A DNA stretch of 9,846 bases from Paludibacter sp. Its GTDB lineage: Bacteria > Bacteroidota > Bacteroidia > Bacteroidales > Paludibacteraceae. Positions 6,562 through 9,846 of the stretch are shown piece by piece. Each line of letters starts with the position of its first letter. Position 1 is the stretch's first letter. The DNA is taken from the NCBI GenBank assembly GCA_009787075.1, contig WRGS01000192.1, forward strand, positions 1-9,846, given 5' to 3'. Under the pieces are notes generated by a model. That model ran no database searches. It worked only from the letters and a program-made list of their open reading frames with translations, and had not been told where the DNA came from. The translations under genes were made by a program, and so were the position numbers.

Positions 6562-8787
6562 ATGACTTTATTACTCTTTTTAGGATTATGCAGCGTGCCG
6601 CCCGAAGTCCCCGACACTGCTCGCTCGCTTGCTGAAATTGAGGTTGTTGCACCAATAAAGCAGCAGGGCGTATTTGAACAGCAGGCATCGGCATCAACTT
6701 TTGGGCTGCGGCAAATTGAAAACCAGCGAATTGAAAGTCCAAAAGATTTGTCGCTTGCCACGCCGAATTTTTACCAGCCTGATTACGGCTCAAAAATGAC
6801 AAGTTCACTGTATGTCAGAGGGCTCGGTGCGCGGATTGACCAGCCGTCAATGGCGATGTATGTTGATAATATTCCTGTTTTGAATAAAAACGGCTATGAT
6901 TTTGATTTTTATGATATTGCAAAAATTGAAGTTTTGCGCGGACCACAGGGAACACTCTACGGGCGAAATGCGGTTGGCGGCGTGATAAACATTTTTACAC
7001 TCTCGCCCTTTGGATATGAAGGAACGCGGTTTTCGGCAAGTTACGGCAACGAAAACACTTTTGATGTTTCGCTTTCTGAATATAAAAAACTCACCGAAAA
7101 AGTTGCAATGTCAATTTCGCTCAATCATCGTCAAAGCGATGGCTTCTTTAAAAATGAATTTGACGGCGAGCGAGCCGACAATTTTATTGCAGACGGCGCA
7201 CGAATGCGTTACGTCCATTTTATTAACGAAAATCTGATTGCCAACTACATTCTTTGTTTTAATTCTATAAAACAAAATGGTTTTGCTTACGCAAAATACG
7301 ATTTGCAAACCGATAAAATTTTGCCGATTAATCATAACGACCCTTGTTTTTACGACCGCTTGGCAATAACAAACGGACTGACTTTTCGTTATCAAAATCA
7401 GAATTTAATAGCGGAAAGTTCCACAAGTTTTCAATATTTAAACGACCGAATGACCCTTGACCAAGATTTTTTGCCGCAGCCATATTTTATTATAACTCAA
7501 AAGCAAAATGAAAAAGCGGTTACGCAGGAATTTGTTGTAAAATCGAACAAGTATAACGCTGATTGGCAATGGATTAGCGGCGTTTTTGGCTTTTATAAAT
7601 CGTTGAAAATGAATGCGCCCGTTACTTTCAAAAAAACAGGAATTGACTCTTTGATTCTTGCAAACGCCAATCATGCTATTCAAAATTACCTTAACCCCGA
7701 AGGATTAATTTCGTTTAGCGATGATAATTTTGTAATTCACAGCGATTTCTATTTACCGAATTTTGGTCTTTCGGCTTATCATCAATCGTCATATAAAATT
7801 GGAAATCTGATATTTACAGCAGGGTTGCGTTTCGATTTTGAATATGTTTTTATTGATTATAAAAATTATTCTAAAATATTTTTCAATTATAATAAATGGC
7901 AAAACACTGATTATAAAGAAATTTATTCTCAAATGAGCGGAAGCAAATCAGAGCAGTTTGCCGAACTTTTGCCAAAATTTTCGGCAATGTACTGTTTTGG
8001 AAAAAATAATGTATATTTCTCATTAGCACATGGTTACAAAGCGGGCGGATTTAACACGCAAATTTTTTCAGATATTTTGCAATCGCAAATGCAAGCCAAT
8101 TTGATGAAGCAGTTTGGAGTGTATCCCGACGACGGCTCAACTATTAACGATGTTCCCTACAAACCCGAGTTCAGTTGGAATTATGAAATCGGCGCAAGGT
8201 TTAATCTCTTGAATAACAAATTAACAGCAAATGCCGTACTGTTTTATATCGACTGTACCAATCAGCAACTTACGGTTTTCCCCGAAGGAAAATCAACAGG
8301 CAGAAAAATGTCAAATGCAGGACAGATGCGCAGTTTTGGCGTAGAATTTTCAGCAAAATATTCCGTTGCAAAAGCGAATTTCATTGTAAATTACGGTTAT
8401 ACAAATGCGAAATTTCTGAAATTTAACGATGGAAACAACGATTATACGGGTAATTTTGTTCCCTACGCACCGCAAAACACGCTCTCGCTTATTGGAGAAT
8501 ATAATGTTTTTGTAAATAAACCGTTTTTGGAAAAAATTGCGTTTCAAGCAAATTTTCAGGGCGCAGGAAAAATTTATTGGAATGAAGACAACGCGCTTTG
8601 GCAGCAGTTTTACGGACTTTTAGGCGCGCAAATTTCGCTTGTCAAAGGACGTGCGCGCATCAATTTTTGGGGCAAAAACTTGACAAACACCGATTTTAAC
8701 ACATTTTATTTCAAATCCACAGGCAATTCTTTTATCCAAAAAGGCAAACCGCTGCAAGTTGGAATTTCAACAAGTTGTGAGTTTTGA
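6562..8787 (+). CDS. TonB-dependent outer-membrane receptor (siderophore-receptor type)
   Basis: This is a 741-residue outer-membrane gated channel for energy-dependent uptake of a large substrate, driven by TonB-ExbB-ExbD. A TonB-box-like EIEVVAP lies at about 25-31, followed by the plug domain (about 40-150) with SSLYVRGLG, the VDNIP segment and VLRGPQGTLYGRNAVGGVIN. The beta-barrel follows, including YKAGGFN near 492-498, a signature of FyuA-like ferric-siderophore receptors, and the chain ends in Phe, the usual barrel assembly signal. It lacks the N-terminal carboxypeptidase-like domain of SusC/RagA proteins, and no SusD follows, so glycan import is unlikely. The substrate cannot be read from sequence. 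The ATG-initiated leader (MTLLLFLGLCSVPPEV) has a hydrophobic core but no basic n-region. A TTG at 6541 would supply one (FFRK) but overlaps the -7 box. The promoter is shared divergently with the ACP gene. Confidence 0.9.
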   Translation: MTLLLFLGLCSVPPEVPDTARSLAEIEVVAPIKQQGVFEQQASASTFGLRQIENQRIESPKDLSLATPNFYQPDYGSKMTSSLYVRGLGARIDQPSMAMYVDNIPVLNKNGYDFDFYDIAKIEVLRGPQGTLYGRNAVGGVINIFTLSPFGYEGTRFSASYGNENTFDVSLSEYKKLTEKVAMSISLNHRQSDGFFKNEFDGERADNFIADGARMRYVHFINENLIANYILCFNSIKQNGFAYAKYDLQTDKILPINHNDPCFYDRLAITNGLTFRYQNQNLIAESSTSFQYLNDRMTLDQDFLPQPYFIITQKQNEKAVTQEFVVKSNKYNADWQWISGVFGFYKSLKMNAPVTFKKTGIDSLILANANHAIQNYLNPEGLISFSDDNFVIHSDFYLPNFGLSAYHQSSYKIGNLIFTAGLRFDFEYVFIDYKNYSKIFFNYNKWQNTDYKEIYSQMSGSKSEQFAELLPKFSAMYCFGKNNVYFSLAHGYKAGGFNTQIFSDILQSQMQANLMKQFGVYPDDGSTINDVPYKPEFSWNYEIGARFNLLNNKLTANAVLFYIDCTNQQLTVFPEGKSTGRKMSNAGQMRSFGVEFSAKYSVAKANFIVNYGYTNAKFLKFNDGNNDYTGNFVPYAPQNTLSLIGEYNVFVNKPFLEKIAFQANFQGAGKIYWNEDNALWQQFYGLLGAQISLVKGRARINFWGKNLTNTDFNTFYFKSTGNSFIQKGKPLQVGISTSCEF

Positions 8788-8819
8788 AAAAAAAATGTGT
8801 ATTTGTAGTAAAAATATAT

Positions 8820-8827
8820 TACTTTTG
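8820..8827 (+). promoter_or_regulatory. -7 promoter box of the toxin-antitoxin pair
   Basis: TACTTTTG matches TAnnTTTG exactly and ends only 4 bases before the ATG at 8832, so the mRNA would be leaderless or nearly so. AGTAA (8807-8811) and TTACT (8819-8823) form a short inverted repeat over the box, a possible binding site for the antitoxin. A TTTG at 8802-8805 is closer than usual for a -33 element. Confidence 0.55.
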
Positions 8828-8831
8828 TAAA

Positions 8832-9185
8832 ATGGAAAATGAAGAAATCAGAACGGTATTAAAAACCAAAGAATTTGATTTGTATTTTGCTTCATTAGAT
8901 TTGCGGACGCGAGGCAAATATGATTATGCCATACAATTAATGCAAACGCAAAAGGTTGTAAGCGAGAATTTTTTAAAGAAAGTTCAAAATACAGAATTTT
9001 ATGAGGTGTGCATTTACACTGGCGTAAACGAACACCGTATAATGTTTATGGCAATAAATAATCCTAATTTTATGCAAGCGACAAAAGTAATTCTGTTAAA
9101 TTCGTTTTTGAAAAAAGACAAAAAACGGTATCTTAAAGAAATAGAAAAAGCAAGAGTAATTATAAAAAGGGAGGAAATATTATGA
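8832..9185 (+). CDS. higB: HigB/Gp49-like toxin (RelE/ParE superfamily)
   Basis: This is the probable toxin of a type II toxin-antitoxin pair; relatives are ribosome-dependent mRNA interferases in the cytoplasm. The 117-residue basic protein has the phage Gp49-like core EFYEVCIYTGVNEHRIMFMA (55-74) and a C-terminal strand and lysine-rich helix KVILLNSFLKKDKK..YLKEIEKA (85-107), matching the family's 'I.LLngF.KK..k.p..EIe.A' pattern. The ATG at 8832 is chosen. A longer frame from TTG 8784 overlaps the receptor's end and the promoter and adds an atypical N-terminus. The stop overlaps the antitoxin start by 4 bases (ATGA), showing translational coupling in the toxin-first order typical of higBA. 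Family is more certain than the exact subfamily name. Confidence 0.85.
   Translation: MENEEIRTVLKTKEFDLYFASLDLRTRGKYDYAIQLMQTQKVVSENFLKKVQNTEFYEVCIYTGVNEHRIMFMAINNPNFMQATKVILLNSFLKKDKKRYLKEIEKARVIIKREEIL
9166..9174 (+). promoter_or_regulatory. Strong Shine-Dalgarno site before the antitoxin
   Basis: AAAGGGAGG ends 7 bases before the ATG at 9182, inside the toxin's last codons. It is a near-perfect anti-16S match in a window where other genes lack such sites, and may favour antitoxin over toxin synthesis from the shared mRNA. Confidence 0.5.
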
Positions 9186-9487
9186 CACTCAATGAAGAAA
9201 AATTAGCAAAATTAAAAAGAGCCGACGAACATTTTGACGAACTTTATGGTGTAAAAGGTACGCCCTCTCGCATAGTATTTGAGGAACATGCTTTGAATTG
9301 GTATTACAGTAAAATACTCAAAGACCGCCGCATAGAATTAAAAATTACTCCAACGCAACTTGCCAACAAAGTCGGAAAAAAGCGCATATATATCGTCATA
9401 CTTGAAAAAGGCGAAACCGACATACAATTATCCACGTTCCTGAATATCAGCAACGCACTCGGATTGAAATTGTCGTTAAGCGTTTGA
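9182..9487 (+). CDS. higA: HigA-type XRE-family antitoxin
   Basis: This 101-residue protein is the expected partner that neutralises the adjacent toxin and binds the operon promoter. Residues about 43-99 form a Cro/C1-type helix-turn-helix: KILKDRRIELKITPTQLANK, then VGKKRIYIVILEKGETDIQLSTF ending with the fifth helix ISNALGLKL (quoted here as VGKKRIYIV, ILEKGETDIQ and LSTFLN). The N-terminal 40 residues (EEKLAKLKRADEHFDELYG) form a helix often seen ahead of the HTH in HigA-type antitoxins. It starts within the toxin stop (ATGA) and has its own strong ribosome-binding site. The frame stays coding-like for 30 codons after the TGA, which is noted separately. Confidence 0.88.
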   Translation: MTLNEEKLAKLKRADEHFDELYGVKGTPSRIVFEEHALNWYYSKILKDRRIELKITPTQLANKVGKKRIYIVILEKGETDIQLSTFLNISNALGLKLSLSV

Positions 9488-9583
9488 TATTGTTGGAAAA
9501 GCAAAGAGTGGCAAAGTTTTGTGAAAGCCCTGCAAATTGCCGACACCTTAAACAAAAAGCAAAAATTTGAAAATAAAAAATGA
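9488..9583 (+). pseudogene. Coding-like remnant between the antitoxin and the 4Fe-4S gene
   Basis: Directly after the antitoxin's TGA, the same frame reads 31 sense codons and ends in a TGA (9581-9583) that overlaps the next gene's ATG as ATGA. The peptide (YCWKSKEWQSFVKALQIADT and LNKKQKFENKK) looks like the C-terminus of a real protein, and the ATGA join is what an intact upstream operon partner would show. It has no start of its own. It may be the tail of a gene deleted or displaced when the toxin-antitoxin pair arrived, or a chance open frame. I do not recognise the parent protein. Confidence 0.3.
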
Positions 9584-9846
9584 CAAACGAAGAACAGATA
9601 AAAACAATTATTTTCAATCAGGGCGCAGATTTATGCGCAATAGCAAACATAAACCGATTTGCCGATGCGCCAATCGGTTTTTCATCCATCAGATATATAC
9701 AAAGAATGTAAATCGGTTATTGTGTTTGCAAAAAAAACTGCCAAAGGGTATTGCCTTTGTTAATCCTCGAATTGTTTACAAGCATGCAAATGAATTGAGT
9801 AAAATTACTGTTGATATAATCACTTACAAATCTGCAATTATTATAG
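9580..9846 (+). pseudogene. Epoxyqueuosine-reductase-like 4Fe-4S protein, 5' part, with two one-base insertions
   Basis: From ATG 9580 the frame reads MTNEEQIKTIIFNQGADLCA, then NRFADAPIGF, and stops at 9709-9711. Dropping one T from the T5 run at 9678-9682 continues it as HPSDIYKECKSVIVFAKK. Dropping one A from the A8 run at 9730-9737 continues it as LPKGIAFVNPRIVYKHANEL and onward to the window's right edge. The rejoined text matches the opening of a family of anaerobe proteins annotated as epoxyqueuosine reductase or 4Fe-4S double-cluster proteins (GADLCGIA..dRF.dAP.GF.P.DIy.eCKSVIVF). The iron-sulfur cysteines lie beyond the window. It is probably a redox protein of the cytoplasm, not necessarily true QueG. 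Whether the two breaks are real or sequencing errors cannot be told here. Confidence 0.7.

Noticed and set aside
8784..9185. Longer toxin from a TTG at 8784
   Set aside because: It overlaps the receptor stop and contains the -7 box; the ATG at 8832 fits the family.
1..9846. CRISPR arrays, tRNA/rRNA genes, insertion sequences, attachment sites
   Set aside because: No regularly spaced repeats, no tRNA-like CCA/T-arm patterns, and no transposase or integrase frames were seen on either strand.

Overview
The window reads as chromosomal DNA of an AT-rich, probably anaerobic member of the Bacteroidota, most likely a Bacteroidales-type gut bacterium. The main evidence is repeated promoter boxes of the Bacteroidota -7 type (TAnnTTTG, here mostly TACTTTTGC), the near absence of Shine-Dalgarno sites, the gene families themselves, and two oxygen-sensitive or fermentative themes: tyrosine phenol-lyase and a 4Fe-4S reductase-like protein. 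No rRNA, tRNA, CRISPR array, integrase or transposase was seen.

Left part (1-2903): the start of a leftward gene (probably TIGR02757/DUF2400 family) runs off the left edge. A 323-base AT-rich gap follows, then an intact rightward tyrosine phenol-lyase gene (tpl), which splits L-tyrosine into phenol, pyruvate and ammonia. A 650-base region without a clear gene comes next. It holds a CACAAAGAACACAAA-type inverted repeat and a self-contained leftward transcription unit of roughly 250 nt, with a -7 box at one end and a clean intrinsic terminator at the other, carrying no recognisable gene. Then comes a rightward DUF2007/zinc-ribbon gene broken by one extra T.

Middle part (2927-6548): a compact leftward set of four genes, acyl carrier protein, beta-ketoacyl-ACP synthase, the ribosome-associated GTPase hflX and type III pantothenate kinase coaX. 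The ACP/KS pair resembles those of aryl-polyene/flexirubin-type clusters, but no other such genes are present. CoaX makes the CoA precursor that ultimately supplies the phosphopantetheine arm of ACP. The set starts from a divergent promoter lying in a perfect 14-bp inverted repeat, whose other arm drives a TonB-dependent outer-membrane receptor (6562-8787).

Right part (8820-9846): a toxin-first HigBA-type toxin-antitoxin pair with its own promoter almost on top of the toxin start, a short coding-like remnant, and the first third of an epoxyqueuosine-reductase-like 4Fe-4S gene interrupted by two further one-base insertions in homopolymers. All three frame breaks in the window are single extra bases in T5 or A8 runs. 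That points to sequencing error, slippage-prone sites or early gene decay, which cannot be separated from sequence alone.

I did not find a clearly new multi-gene system. The best candidates for something undescribed are the orphan transcription unit at 1976-2246, the symmetric divergent promoter at 6501-6548, and the stand-alone ACP/KS pair.
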